From Arthrobacter sp. U41 (lineage in GTDB: Bacteria; Actinomycetota; Actinomycetes; Actinomycetales; Micrococcaceae), in contig NZ_VEGI01000004.1 of the NCBI RefSeq assembly GCF_007679325.1, positions 1-64,000 of the forward strand: a stretch of DNA of 64,000 bases. The letters are read 5' to 3'. Shown one piece after another: positions 54,372 through 63,240 of this stretch. The notes under the pieces are model-generated. The model had not been told where the DNA came from and ran no database searches. It saw only the letters and a list, made by a program, of their open reading frames with translations. The translations under genes were made by a program, and so were the position numbers. The number at the start of each line of letters is the position of its first letter. Within the stretch, counting starts at the first letter, position 1.

Positions 54372-55469
54372 ATGACGACGACGACCGCCCCGCCCGCCGG
54401 CGCGCAGACCGGCACGCCCCAACCAGGCACGTCCCAGCCAGACAGCCCCCGCAGACGCGGCAAACGCTCCCCCGGTGAAGGCCGCATGGCCGCGATGCTG
54501 CTCTCCCCCACCCTCCTGGTGCTGGCCCTGGTGATTGTGTACCCGCTGCTGTCCGCGGTGCACCAGTCCCTGTTCCGCGCCGAATCCGGCCTGGACGCGG
54601 ACGGCTTCGTCTCCGACGTCGAATCCTTCGTGGGACTGGCCAACTACGCCGACCTCTTCGTCGGCGAATCCGGCCGGCGCTTCCTCAACGCCTTCGCCAA
54701 CACCACCTTCTTCACCGTCACCACGGTGTTCCTCGAAACCGTCCTGGGCCTCTGCCTGGCCCTGGCCATGAACCGCGCCTTCCGCGGCCGGTCCTTCCTG
54801 CGCGCCAGCATCCTGGTCCCGTGGGCCGTCCCCACCGCCGTCTCCGGCCTGCTGTGGCGCTGGATCTTCCAATCCGACGGCATCGCCAACACCATGCTCG
54901 GCTCCGAAATCCTCTGGACCGCCGAAGGCAACGCCTCCAAGGTTGCCGTCATCATCGCCGAGGTCTGGAAGACCGCCCCGTTCATCGGCTTGCTGGTCCT
55001 CGCCGGGATGCAGGTCATCCCCGGCGAAGTCTACGAAGCCGCCCGGATCGACGGCGCCGGCTGGTGGCGCCAGCTCGGCTCCATCACCCTCCCGCTGGTC
55101 AAGCCCACCCTGCTGGTGGCCGTGCTGTTCCGCATGCTCGACGCCCTCCGGATGTTCGACCTGCCGTTCGTGCTGATCGGCCCCGGCAAGGAATCCGTGG
55201 AAACCCTCTCCATGCTGGCCTGGGACGAATCCAACCAGCTTCGCTACGGCTCCGCCTCCGCGTTCGCCGTCATGCTCTTCCTGTACGTCGCCGTCGTCGC
55301 GATCGTCTTCGTGAAGGTCCTGGGCGCCGACGTCACCGGCGCCAAGGAACTGAAGCTGCTGTCGAAGAAGACCGCCCGGAAGAACCGCCTCGCCGCGCAG
55401 GCGGCGTCGAACGCTGAACAGACTGACCTGGCGAACTCCCAACAGAAGAAGGCCGAGGCCACCCGATGA
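54372..55469 (+). CDS. Sugar ABC transporter permease, MalF type
   Basis: 365 aa, six helices after a Pro-rich cytosolic start (first helix LLSPTLLVLALVIVYPLLSA). The ATPase-contacting EAA loop is EVYEAARIDGAGWWRQLGSI with the conserved EAA...G. The C-terminus is a charged coiled tail (KKTARKNRLAAQAASNAEQ). Forms the pore together with the next gene product. ATGA overlap with the next gene at 55466. Confidence 0.93.
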   Translation: MTTTTAPPAGAQTGTPQPGTSQPDSPRRRGKRSPGEGRMAAMLLSPTLLVLALVIVYPLLSAVHQSLFRAESGLDADGFVSDVESFVGLANYADLFVGESGRRFLNAFANTTFFTVTTVFLETVLGLCLALAMNRAFRGRSFLRASILVPWAVPTAVSGLLWRWIFQSDGIANTMLGSEILWTAEGNASKVAVIIAEVWKTAPFIGLLVLAGMQVIPGEVYEAARIDGAGWWRQLGSITLPLVKPTLLVAVLFRMLDALRMFDLPFVLIGPGKESVETLSMLAWDESNQLRYGSASAFAVMLFLYVAVVAIVFVKVLGADVTGAKELKLLSKKTARKNRLAAQAASNAEQTDLANSQQKKAEATR

Positions 55470-56401
55470 CCATCTCCGACCTCCGCAACGCCGCCGCCGA
55501 CTCCGGCGCCCCGGACGCGCCCAAGGCGAGTGCCGCCGTCGTCCCCGGCTCCTCGAAAACCGGCAAGCCGAAAGCCAAGCGCACCTGGCGCTCCTACAGC
55601 GTCTACGCCGGCCTGGCCCTGATCTTCGCCTACTGTCTGGCGCCGTTCTACTGGATGCTGGTCTCCAGCCTCCGCCGCACCGCGGACATCTTCGACAACA
55701 CCCTGCTGCCGGCCCCGTTCTCGCTGGAGAACTACGCCAAGGTGTTCGACGGCTCCACCATGTTCGGCCAGGCGCTGCTCAACTCCCTGATCGTCGCCGG
55801 CACCACCACCACGTTCGCGCTGGTCCTGGGCGTGTTCGCCGCCTACGCCATCTCCCGGCTGAACTTCCGCTTCAAGTCGCGGATCCTGGGCGTCATCATC
55901 GCGACGTCGATGTTCCCCGGCATCTCCGTGGTGGTCCCGCTGCTGCGCCTCTTCACGGACATCGGCTGGATCAACACCTACCAGGCGATGATCGTGCCGA
56001 ACCTGTCCTTCGCGATCCCGCTGGCGGTCTGGAACCTCACCACCTTTATGAAGGCCCTGCCGTTCGACCTCGAAGAGGCCGCCATGATCGACGGCTGCAC
56101 CAAGTGGCAGGCGTTCCGCCGCGTCCTGCTGCCGCTCGCCGCGCCGGGCGTCTTCACCACCGCAATCCTGACCTTCATCCACAGCTGGAACGAATTCATC
56201 ATCGCGCTGTCCATGATCAACGATCCCAAGATCCAGACCGCCACGGTGGCGATCTCCAAGTTCACCGGCGCCACCGAATTCCAGGCGCCCTTCGGCGAGC
56301 AGATGGCCGCCGGCGTGATCGTCACCGTCCCGCTGGTGATCATGGTGCTGGTCTTCCAGCGCCGGATCGTCGAAGGCCTCACCGCCGGCGCCAGCAAATG
56401 A
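55466..56401 (+). CDS. Sugar ABC transporter permease, MalG type
   Basis: 311 aa, six helices. EAA loop DLEEAAMIDGCTKWQAFRRV; C-terminal segment GVFTTAILTFIHSWNEFIIA is the region whose near-copy is found as a scar at 39.1 kb. A cytosolic 45-residue front precedes the first helix. The stop overlaps the glucosidase start (ATGA at 56398), so all four genes form one coupled operon. Confidence 0.93.
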   Translation: MTISDLRNAAADSGAPDAPKASAAVVPGSSKTGKPKAKRTWRSYSVYAGLALIFAYCLAPFYWMLVSSLRRTADIFDNTLLPAPFSLENYAKVFDGSTMFGQALLNSLIVAGTTTTFALVLGVFAAYAISRLNFRFKSRILGVIIATSMFPGISVVVPLLRLFTDIGWINTYQAMIVPNLSFAIPLAVWNLTTFMKALPFDLEEAAMIDGCTKWQAFRRVLLPLAAPGVFTTAILTFIHSWNEFIIALSMINDPKIQTATVAISKFTGATEFQAPFGEQMAAGVIVTVPLVIMVLVFQRRIVEGLTAGASK

Positions 56402-58035
56402 GCCCTGTGGAGGAAACCGCCCTCGCGCCCGCCGCTGAGTGGTGGCAGTCCGCCGTCATCTACCAGGTCTATCCGCGCTCGTTCGCGGACGGCGACGGCG
56501 ACGGCGTGGGCGATCTCGCCGGGCTGACCGCCCGGCTGCCGTACATCGCCTCGCTCGGGGTCGACGGCATCTGGATGACGCCGTTCCAGCCCTCCCCGCA
56601 GGTGGACCAGGGCTACGACGTGAGCGACTACTGCGGTGTGGATCCGCTGTTCGGCACCATGGAGCAGTTCGATGCGCTGCTTTCTGACGCGCACGCGCTG
56701 GGCCTGCGGGTCCTGCTCGACGTCGTCCCCAACCACTGCTCCTCGGAGCACCCGCTGTTCCAGGCGGCTTTGGCGGCCGGGCCGGGGTCGGCGGAACGGG
56801 ACATGTTCCACTTTGTTGAAGGCTCGGTGGACATGTCCGACGGCGGTGTCCCGCCGAACAACTGGCAGAGCGTCTTCGGCGGCCGTGCCTGGAGCCGTGC
56901 CAATCCGGGTTCGCCGACGGACAAGGACTGGTACCTGCACCTCTTCTCCCCCGAGCAGCCGGACTGGAACTGGCGCAATCCCGCCGTCGGCGAATACTTC
57001 GACGGTGTGCTGCGGTTCTGGTTCGACAAGGGTGTGGACGGCCTGCGGATCGACGTCGCGCATGCCCTGTTCAAGGCCGACGGCCTGCCCGACTCGCCCT
57101 CCGCGGGCGGGGTGGTGGACGGGCTGCGGTCCAATCCGCAGGTCTCGGACCAGGAGGAAGTCCACGAGGTGTACCGCCGCTGGCGCACGCTGGCGGAGAA
57201 GTATGAGCCGCACCGCCTGCTGGTGGGCGAGGTCAATCTGGAACCGGCCCGCGCCGCCCGTTACACCCGCGCGGACGAGATGCAGCAGGCCTTCGCCTTC
57301 GCGTTCGTGAAGCTCGGCTGGGACCCGGCGGCGTGGGCCGCCGTCGGGAACGAGCTAGAAGCCGCGCGGCAGCTTCACGGCGCCACACCGACGTGGGCTC
57401 TGGAGAACCACGACATCGTCCGCTCCGTGACCCGGTTCGGCGGCGGAGAGGTCGGCGCACTGCGGGCCAGAGCCGCGATGGTCGCTTTGCTGGGTCTGCC
57501 GGGCCCGGCATACCTCTATCAGGGCCAGGAGCTCGGGCTGCCCGAGGTCGACGTCCCCCTCGAGTCCCGGGTGGATCCGATGTGGGCCCGCGGCGGTGTC
57601 TGCCGCGATGGCGCCCGCGTCCCGCTGCCGTGGACCGCCCACGATGCGTTGAGCCACGGCTTCTCGCTGGCTGAAGCAGCGCCCGCGGTTCAGGCATCAG
57701 AGCCGTGGCTGCCTCAGCCCGAGGGCTGGGGCACGCACGCGGTCGAACTCCAGCAGCAGGACCCGGAGTCCCCGCTGGCGCTGGTGGCCAAGGCGCTGGA
57801 GCTGCGCCGGCTGCTGTGGAAGAACGAGGTCTTCGGACCGAACGACGGCGGCACATGGCGCATCGAGGACGGGAGCCTGCTGATCTGCGAACGCAGCACG
57901 GACTTCTTCGTCGCCGTGGCGATGGGTACCGAACCGGTGCAGCTGCCGGCCGGTTCCGTGCTGCTCAGCGCCGCACCGCTGGCCGAGGACGGCTGGCTGC
58001 AGCCGAACAACGCTGTGTGGGTTCTGAGGGGCTGA
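56398..58035 (+). CDS. GH13 alpha-glucosidase
   Basis: 545 aa. Alpha-amylase-family (GH13) barrel with all four core regions: VLLDVVPNHCSSEH (I), DGLRIDVAHALFKADG with the nucleophile Asp (II), LLVGEVNLEPARA with the acid/base Glu (III) and LENHDIVRSVTRFGG with the transition-state Asp (IV). Opening WWQSAVIYQVYPRSFADGDG is typical of oligo-1,6-/alpha-glucosidases. Cytosolic; it should split imported alpha-glucosides into glucose. Start chosen at the ATG overlapping the permease stop. Confidence 0.94.
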   Translation: MSPVEETALAPAAEWWQSAVIYQVYPRSFADGDGDGVGDLAGLTARLPYIASLGVDGIWMTPFQPSPQVDQGYDVSDYCGVDPLFGTMEQFDALLSDAHALGLRVLLDVVPNHCSSEHPLFQAALAAGPGSAERDMFHFVEGSVDMSDGGVPPNNWQSVFGGRAWSRANPGSPTDKDWYLHLFSPEQPDWNWRNPAVGEYFDGVLRFWFDKGVDGLRIDVAHALFKADGLPDSPSAGGVVDGLRSNPQVSDQEEVHEVYRRWRTLAEKYEPHRLLVGEVNLEPARAARYTRADEMQQAFAFAFVKLGWDPAAWAAVGNELEAARQLHGATPTWALENHDIVRSVTRFGGGEVGALRARAAMVALLGLPGPAYLYQGQELGLPEVDVPLESRVDPMWARGGVCRDGARVPLPWTAHDALSHGFSLAEAAPAVQASEPWLPQPEGWGTHAVELQQQDPESPLALVAKALELRRLLWKNEVFGPNDGGTWRIEDGSLLICERSTDFFVAVAMGTEPVQLPAGSVLLSAAPLAEDGWLQPNNAVWVLRG

Positions 58036-58493
58036 AGGTCCAGTGGTCCGAAATGTGTGGAGAATGGCGAGGTTCTGAGGAAGTCGATCAGAGCGCACGG
58101 TGCTAATGGAGTGGTGGGTAGACATTTCCGAGGGCCAGAAACGCCGGCTAAGCGGTTCGACATTTGTCGGTCGTTACGGTGAAGTCAATCAGCATCGGAC
58201 ACACCGACGACGACGATTTCACAGGCCCATAAGTGCCCTAAGACTGGCGTGGTCCAGACAAGTTTTCCACCGTGAGCAGGAACATCACTTCTAAGCTGCC
58301 GGAGCGCAGCAGTCCTTGATTCGGCAGGCTATCCCAGGCACCCTATGATGGCGTCATCTGCAGAGTTCCAATGCAGAGTGCACATTCCGGGCAGCCCAGA
58401 CATTACTGAGACGCCGTACACTACCGAGGCGCCCGCCCCGTGTACGGCGGTGCGCTATAGTCGGCGCTGAGTCTTGATCAGAGGAAGTCAAAA
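58036..58493. other. 458-bp stretch without a gene
   Basis: I find no convincing coding region or RNA. Composition is less GC-rich than the sugar operon and resembles the following defence-like genes. AGAGGAAG at about 58479-58486 is the ribosome binding site of the next gene, so its promoter should lie in the last ~150 bases. No hairpin terminator for the glucosidase gene stands out. Confidence 0.4.
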
Positions 58494-59357
58494 TTGGAAC
58501 TAGAGAAGACCTTCACGCGAACTCGGTTCGCGAGCGGCGTAATCAGTCACGCTCTGGAAGAACTAGAAAAGCTGGGCGCCGAGGCAGAGGCTCTGGCGAG
58601 AGCCGAGCACGAGTCGAAGCAGGTGGGCGAAGAGTTCCCTATGACCTACCAGCCGGGTTACTGCCACAGTAGCTTCCGAACGGGCCATGGTAACGAGTCT
58701 TGGGAATTCGACAGCATCGATGAGTGGTACGCGTCTTATGATCGGGGCGCGGAAACTGCGGACCTCACCGTTGGTCAATCACGGTTCAGCCTGAGGGTGG
58801 GGCACGCGAGCTGGGGCACAGTCGTCAGCGTGACAGCGCCTAGCAACGACAAAGTCGCCCGCCTTATGCGGTTCTTCGACCTCGCCGAGGCCGACAGCAA
58901 GTTGCCCGAAGTGGCCATTCCCGAGCCGCCCAGGTTGCCAGTTGTCGTGTTCATGGGACATGGTCGGAGTTTGGATTGGCGGGACATCAAAGATCATCTT
59001 CGCGATAGCCACCACTACACAATCGAGGCCTACGAAGTGGGTGCCCGCGCTGGGCACTCCATCCGTGACGTGCTTGACAGCATGCTGGCGGCGAGCAGCT
59101 TTGCGCTCCTCATCATGACCGGGGAAGACGAGACGTCCGACGGGGACGCGCGGGCAAGGCAAAACGTCGTCCACGAGGCTGGATTATTCCAAGGCAAACT
59201 TGGATTCAACCGCGCCATCGCAGTCGTCGAGAATGGAGTCGAGGTCTTTAGCAACCTCGACGGCGTCCAGCAGATTAGATACGACAAGGGCAACGTGAAG
59301 TCTACGTTCGGGGAAATCCTCGCCACACTTCGTCGCGAGTTCGGCGACCGCCGGTGA
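58494..59357 (+). CDS. TIR-like nucleotide-binding protein (CAP12/PCTIR type)
   Basis: 287 aa with a TTG start behind AGAGGAAG. The C-terminal ~140 residues match the prokaryotic TIR-like family (PF10137-type): VVVFMGHGRSLDWRDIKDHL, SSFALLIMTGEDE, then the hallmark RARQNVVHEAGLFQGKLG with the conserved Glu in the helix, and a final ISGVxxI-like DGVQQIRYD. Such domains cleave NAD+ or act as second-messenger-triggered effectors in anti-phage immunity. The first ~140 residues contain one small alpha/beta domain (SRFSLRVGHASWGTVVSVTA) that may be the sensor. No cyclase gene adjoins. Confidence 0.85.
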   Translation: MELEKTFTRTRFASGVISHALEELEKLGAEAEALARAEHESKQVGEEFPMTYQPGYCHSSFRTGHGNESWEFDSIDEWYASYDRGAETADLTVGQSRFSLRVGHASWGTVVSVTAPSNDKVARLMRFFDLAEADSKLPEVAIPEPPRLPVVVFMGHGRSLDWRDIKDHLRDSHHYTIEAYEVGARAGHSIRDVLDSMLAASSFALLIMTGEDETSDGDARARQNVVHEAGLFQGKLGFNRAIAVVENGVEVFSNLDGVQQIRYDKGNVKSTFGEILATLRREFGDRR

Positions 59358-59436
59358 TCTGCTCCACGCCATTCATAAGACTGCGCCACGCCCGGCGGCA
59401 ATACTAGCGACAATGCGCTACCGGTCCTAGCTCCTG

Positions 59437-59847
59437 CTAGCTCGGGGGTAAGTCGTCAGCGCTGGACGAGGCATTCTCCCCGCCCTTAGGAGTTCCCAAC
59501 TTATCCATCATTGACTTAAAGACAGAAGAGGCCCCATGTACTTGCCGCTCCACTGTTTTGAAAAGCTCATCCAAGCGATCTATCGGCCCCCATTCACCCT
59601 GCAGGTCCCCTGTCTTTAGAGCGGCGTACGCTTTCAAGTTTCGCTCTGCAGATTCCTCCGGGCGCCAAATAACCAGGGAAAACGGCTCCCTGTCGTCGCC
59701 ATCTATGCTCTTCAGCGTCAGAGCTATTTCTGGGTCCAGCCTGTACTGGTAAGCACCATGCTTATTGAGGAACCAAGAGATTTCTTCTTTGGCCGTCTTT
59801 TCCACCAGAGTGTCTATCAGGGACAGCCATTCAGTCTGCGTGAACAA
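59437..59847 (-). CDS. Hypothetical protein, 136 aa, second gene of a two-gene module
   Basis: Not recognised. Soluble; WLSLIDTLVEKTAKEEISWF starts it, then a strand-rich middle with a Lys-His-Gly-Ala-Tyr turn (DDREPFSLVIWRPEES), then a long C-terminal helix (LDELFKTVERQVHGASSVFK) and a disordered Ser-rich end. It overlaps the upstream membrane-protein gene by 17 bases, indicating coupled translation. The TIR-like gene is convergent. Confidence 0.65.
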   Translation of the reverse strand: MFTQTEWLSLIDTLVEKTAKEEISWFLNKHGAYQYRLDPEIALTLKSIDGDDREPFSLVIWRPEESAERNLKAYAALKTGDLQGEWGPIDRLDELFKTVERQVHGASSVFKSMMDKLGTPKGGENASSSADDLPPS

Positions 59848-60385
59848 GGTCGCCTTCCATTCCGTATCCGATTTGAGTTATAACACCCTCGAGGTCAAAC
59901 GCCAACGCGTCCAAGTCGGCCTTCAGAGATCTGGTTATGGTAGCCACCTTGGTCTTGGGGCTCGTAATCGTCTTCGATTTCGCCTCCGACGCCCCTGTAG
60001 AGATTCTACCCAGCAGTTCGGTAAGGGTCTCAGCCGAGTCCGAACTGGAAACATTCGCCACGTCCACCGCGCGGATCAGAGCTGAACAGCGAGCGCTCTC
60101 TTGCGTAATCCAAAGAAGGACGTATCTCGCGCCCTTGGCATCGTCATCCTGGATGGCCTGGTCTAAAGAAATATGGAGACGCTTTAGGGCGTCGAGACCA
60201 TTACCGAGATGCGCGGTGGCAATTTTCTTTTTGGTAGCCGCGATTGAGTCTTGTACTGCTTTCGCCTTACGGCGCGCGCTCAGGGCCGCAAGAGCAGAGA
60301 CTACGACACCTAAGAGGCTTATCCAGTCGATCAGCGAAGGCGCATTGCTCGTGTCGATCCAGTCGCTTAGGTTCATCCCCGCCAT
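59831..60385 (-). CDS. Single-helix membrane protein, first gene of a two-gene module
   Basis: About 184 aa. Starts at ATG 60385 or 60376. One transmembrane helix near residue 20-38 (LIDWISLLGVVVSALAALSA), then a long helical cytosolic part (KKKIATAHLGNGLDALKRLH; ARYVLLWITQESARCSALIR). No enzyme motif. Together with the overlapping 136-aa gene it forms a compact pair like those seen in uncharacterised membrane-associated immunity loci, but no family name is evident. Confidence 0.65.
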   Translation of the reverse strand: MAGMNLSDWIDTSNAPSLIDWISLLGVVVSALAALSARRKAKAVQDSIAATKKKIATAHLGNGLDALKRLHISLDQAIQDDDAKGARYVLLWITQESARCSALIRAVDVANVSSSDSAETLTELLGRISTGASEAKSKTITSPKTKVATITRSLKADLDALAFDLEGVITQIGYGMEGDLVHAD

Positions 60386-60599
60386 TCTCCCCCAGATCTC
60401 TTTGCGAACTCGATAATACACACATCGCAGAACGGGGGAGTTGAGGGTGACGGAATCAGCGAACACGCGGGGTCCGTCCCCGACCCCGCTAACCTGCACA
60501 TGCGCGACCCTAAGGCAGGGACCGGCCCGCTCCGTTGGAGCGCGCGGACCATCGCTCAGTCGAGCGTAGCCTCGACCCCTACAGCAGCACGTCTTCAGG

Positions 60600-61505
60600 C
60601 CCCTGGAGATGGCTGACAGCCATCCGACGCGGGCTGCTGCCCGCGCAGACAACGCGGCCGCTGGCTATTCGCGGTGGTTTGGCGCGTGGCTGCGACAGAC
60701 CGAAGTCCCCGCTCCCACCACCGGAACGACGTCCTCCACGATGTACTCATCGGCCGAGGACCTGAGCCAGGAACTGGCGGCCCTGCTCGACGGCGGCCGG
60801 TACGGCGACGCCCGGATCCTCCAGCCCGGGAGCGTTGAGGCGATGTTCGAGCCACGGGTGCAGGTGGACGGGTCCAAGGGCTACGCCATGGGGTGGTTCA
60901 CCCGGCCGCTGGTGGAGTCCGCCGATCCCGCAGCGCCGCCGGTCCCGGAGGGGACGTTGCCTCTTCTCGTGGAGCATCAGGGGGAATGGGGCAACAGCCA
61001 TACCTACCTGGCCATGGTTCCGTCCGCCCGTCTTGGCGTCGCCCTGGTCATCAACGGCAATGACACCGCTGCCCCGTCACGGCTGAAGGCGATCGACACC
61101 AACCTCCTGCGGATTCTCCACGGCCAGGCGCCGGTGCCTGCGGTGGTGCACGAGGACTGGCTGCAGCGCTACAGCTGGGCGGTCGCGTTCGGACTGTTGC
61201 TGGCGGACGTTCTGAGCCTGTGGCTGGTGCTCCGGTTCCTGGTGCCGCGGGGACCTGCCCCTGCCGGAAAGCGGCCGGTTCTCCTGGCCTGGGCGGCCGC
61301 GGCCCTTGCCCTCGACGGGTTCGCGCTGTGGTTGTGCCTCGTCTACGCCCCCGCCCGGTTCGACACCAGCCTGTCCGTCATCGTCCGCCAGTTTCCCGAC
61401 GTCGGCATCTCCCTGGTGCCGGTTCTCGCGCTGGCAATCCTGTGGCCGGTCCCGCGAACAGTGTGGCTGATGCTGGCGATGCGGGCCTCGCGGGCAGCAC
61501 CCTAA
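60600..61505 (+). pseudogene. 5'-truncated serine beta-lactamase-like hydrolase with C-terminal membrane helices
   Basis: The readable part starts in mid-domain: TMYSSAEDLSQELAALLDGG, then YAMGWFTRPLV, HQGEWGNSHTYLAMVP (the H-x-G region) and three C-terminal helices (AVAFGLLLADVLSLWLVLRF). The N-terminal two thirds of the serine hydrolase domain, including the S-x-x-K nucleophile and Y-x-N, are absent. The 5' edge at ~60600 coincides with the foreign-looking membrane module. Confidence 0.8.
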
Positions 61506-61624
61506 AGGGACCGAAATTCCTGGGTCGCGGCAGGCAACGGAGGCACCCCCACCAGAGTGCCGCCGTCGAACTTCATGGCTAGTGCTACTCCTTAGCGGCT
61601 ACTACTACGCTCCGGTCGCTACCG

Positions 61625-61690
61625 GATGTGGGCAAAGGCACGCGACGGCGTCTGCCGCGACGGCGCCCGCGTGCCGCTGCCGCGCGCGAA
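61625..61690 (+). pseudogene. Shard of a second GH13 alpha-glucosidase gene
   Basis: The frame reads MWAKARDGVCRDGARVPLPR, nearly the same as MWARGGVCRDGARVPLPW in the glucosidase at 57580-57637. The shared block includes CRDGARVPLP, a conserved GH13 loop after the barrel. Nothing else of the gene remains; it lies just before the second sugar ABC operon, which therefore may once have had its own glucosidase. Confidence 0.75.
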
Positions 61691-61764
61691 AAAACGATTT
61701 GTCCACCAAGCTACGCAGCGTCACGCCGTTCCGTCAAGAGCAAAAGAAATGTCGAAAGTGATGG

Positions 61765-61820
61765 TTGACACAATCCTGAAGAAGGCCATATTGTGATGCC
61801 AAGTCGTTTTGGCAAAACGA
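61765..61820 (+). promoter_or_regulatory. Sigma-A type promoter with LacI-type operator for the second sugar operon
   Basis: TTGACA at 61765-61770 and TATTGT at 61789-61794 are spaced 18 bases. Just downstream, TCGTTTTG-G-CAAAACGA at 61804-61820 is a perfect 8-1-8 palindrome of LacI-operator form. Its position overlaps the expected start of transcription, so a LacI-type repressor, not encoded here, should shut the operon. Confidence 0.7.
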
Positions 61821-61875
61821 TTCTTCACCTTGCTCCTTCTCGCCATTCCGTTCGAGAGAAAGTGAGTCGACAGCG

Positions 61876-63156
61876 ATGTCCACTCGAAACAAATTCTTTA
61901 GTTTTGCCGCCCTGGGCGGCCTCTGCACCACCGTGGCGCTCGTGGCGACCGGGTGCGGCGCCGGCGGCGCACCGGCCGCCTCCGGTGATGCCAGCAACGC
62001 GGTCACCGTCCTCGTCGAGGCAGGCGGCAAGGCGGAACTCACCAAGGTCGCCGAGACCTGCAAGGCCGAGACCGGCGTGGACGCCACCTTTGTTGAGCTT
62101 CCCTACGAGGGGCTTTTCAACCGGCTCTCGAGCGAGTTCTCCTCGGGCAGCGTGTCCTTCGATGTCGCCGCCCTGGACTCGGTCTGGCTGCCGAACTTCA
62201 AAGACGCGGTCCAGCCGATCGATGAACTCTTCACCGACGAGGCCAAGAAGGACATCTTCCCCGCCCTGGTGAAGGAAGCTCAGGTTGACGGCCATTTCAT
62301 CGGCATGCCGGCGTGGACCAACGCGGAAATCATCCTCTTCCGTAAGGACCTGTTTGAGGACGCCAAAAACAAGGCTGACTTCGAGGCGAAGTACGGCTAC
62401 GCGCTGGCCGCCCCCACAACCTGGAAGCAGTATCAGGAAGTCTCCGAGTTCTTCACGAAGGACGGCATGTTCGGAACTGACGTCAAGGGCGCCGTGGAGA
62501 CCGAGTGGATGGCTCACGTCCTCCAAGCCGGTTCTCCCATGGTCCTTGACGCCGACAACAACGTCATCATCGACAACGCCGCGCACAAGGAAGCCCTCGA
62601 CTTTTACGTCAGCTTGGTCAACTCGGCTCCGACCGGCGCAGCGCAGGTGGACTGGGCTGCCGCGCAAAACCTGTTCAATCAGGGCAAGACGGCCATGACC
62701 CGGTTCTGGGCCCACGCCTACCGCCAGATCCCCGAGGACTCCCCCGTCTTCGGCAAGGTCGGAACCGCCCCCATGATCGGCGGATCCGCGGGAGTCGCCG
62801 GTGTTCCCGGCCCCTGGTACCTTTCGGTCCCCAAGGCCAGCAAGAACGCAGAGAACGCCAAGAAGTTCATTAAGTGCGCCTACGACCACAACGACCTCGG
62901 ACTGGAATCCTCACTGGGCCTGGCCGCGCGGATCTCCGCCTTCGAGAAGTACCAGGACAAGCCCGGCTACGAAAGCTTCGAGCCGCTAATCGCTACCCTC
63001 AACGCGGACGCCACCGCCACGCGCCCGTCGACCGAGAAGTGGCAGCAGATTGTCGACACGGTTCTGGTCCCGACGCTTCAGAAGGCAGTGGCCGGCGGAG
63101 ACACCACCGCCCTGCTCGCCGAGGCCAAGACCAAGGTCCAGGCCCTGATCAAGTAG
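61876..63156 (+). CDS. ABC transporter sugar-binding lipoprotein (second system)
   Basis: 426 aa. Lipoprotein signal with lipobox VATGCGA; then a family 1 solute-binding fold: VLVEAGGKAELTKVAETCKAE, FDVAALDSVWLPNFKDAVQP, and the C-terminal WYLSVPKASKNAENAKKFIK. It is a paralogue, not a near-copy, of the first binding protein. The substrate is probably a sugar. The operator upstream suggests control by a LacI regulator. Confidence 0.92.
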   Translation: MSTRNKFFSFAALGGLCTTVALVATGCGAGGAPAASGDASNAVTVLVEAGGKAELTKVAETCKAETGVDATFVELPYEGLFNRLSSEFSSGSVSFDVAALDSVWLPNFKDAVQPIDELFTDEAKKDIFPALVKEAQVDGHFIGMPAWTNAEIILFRKDLFEDAKNKADFEAKYGYALAAPTTWKQYQEVSEFFTKDGMFGTDVKGAVETEWMAHVLQAGSPMVLDADNNVIIDNAAHKEALDFYVSLVNSAPTGAAQVDWAAAQNLFNQGKTAMTRFWAHAYRQIPEDSPVFGKVGTAPMIGGSAGVAGVPGPWYLSVPKASKNAENAKKFIKCAYDHNDLGLESSLGLAARISAFEKYQDKPGYESFEPLIATLNADATATRPSTEKWQQIVDTVLVPTLQKAVAGGDTTALLAEAKTKVQALIK

Positions 63157-63159
63157 CCC

Positions 63160-63200
63160 CTTCGCGGCCGGCGCAGCCTGGAGCTGTACCGGCCGCGAAG
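63160..63200 (+). promoter_or_regulatory. Intercistronic 12-bp stem-loop after the second binding-protein gene
   Basis: CTTCGCGGCCGG at 63160-63171 and CCGGCCGCGAAG at 63189-63200 pair perfectly with a 17-base loop and no T tract. Same position as the hairpin in the first sugar operon, so it probably lowers permease relative to binding protein. Confidence 0.75.
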
Positions 63201-63240
63201 CTCCACCGAAGAAAGTTCGACTCAACAGAAGGCAATCCCG

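Noticed and set aside
54300..55442. 380-aa open frame opposite the MalF-type permease
   Set aside because: Extremely Gly/Glu/Asp/His-rich mirror of the Leu/Val-rich membrane protein.
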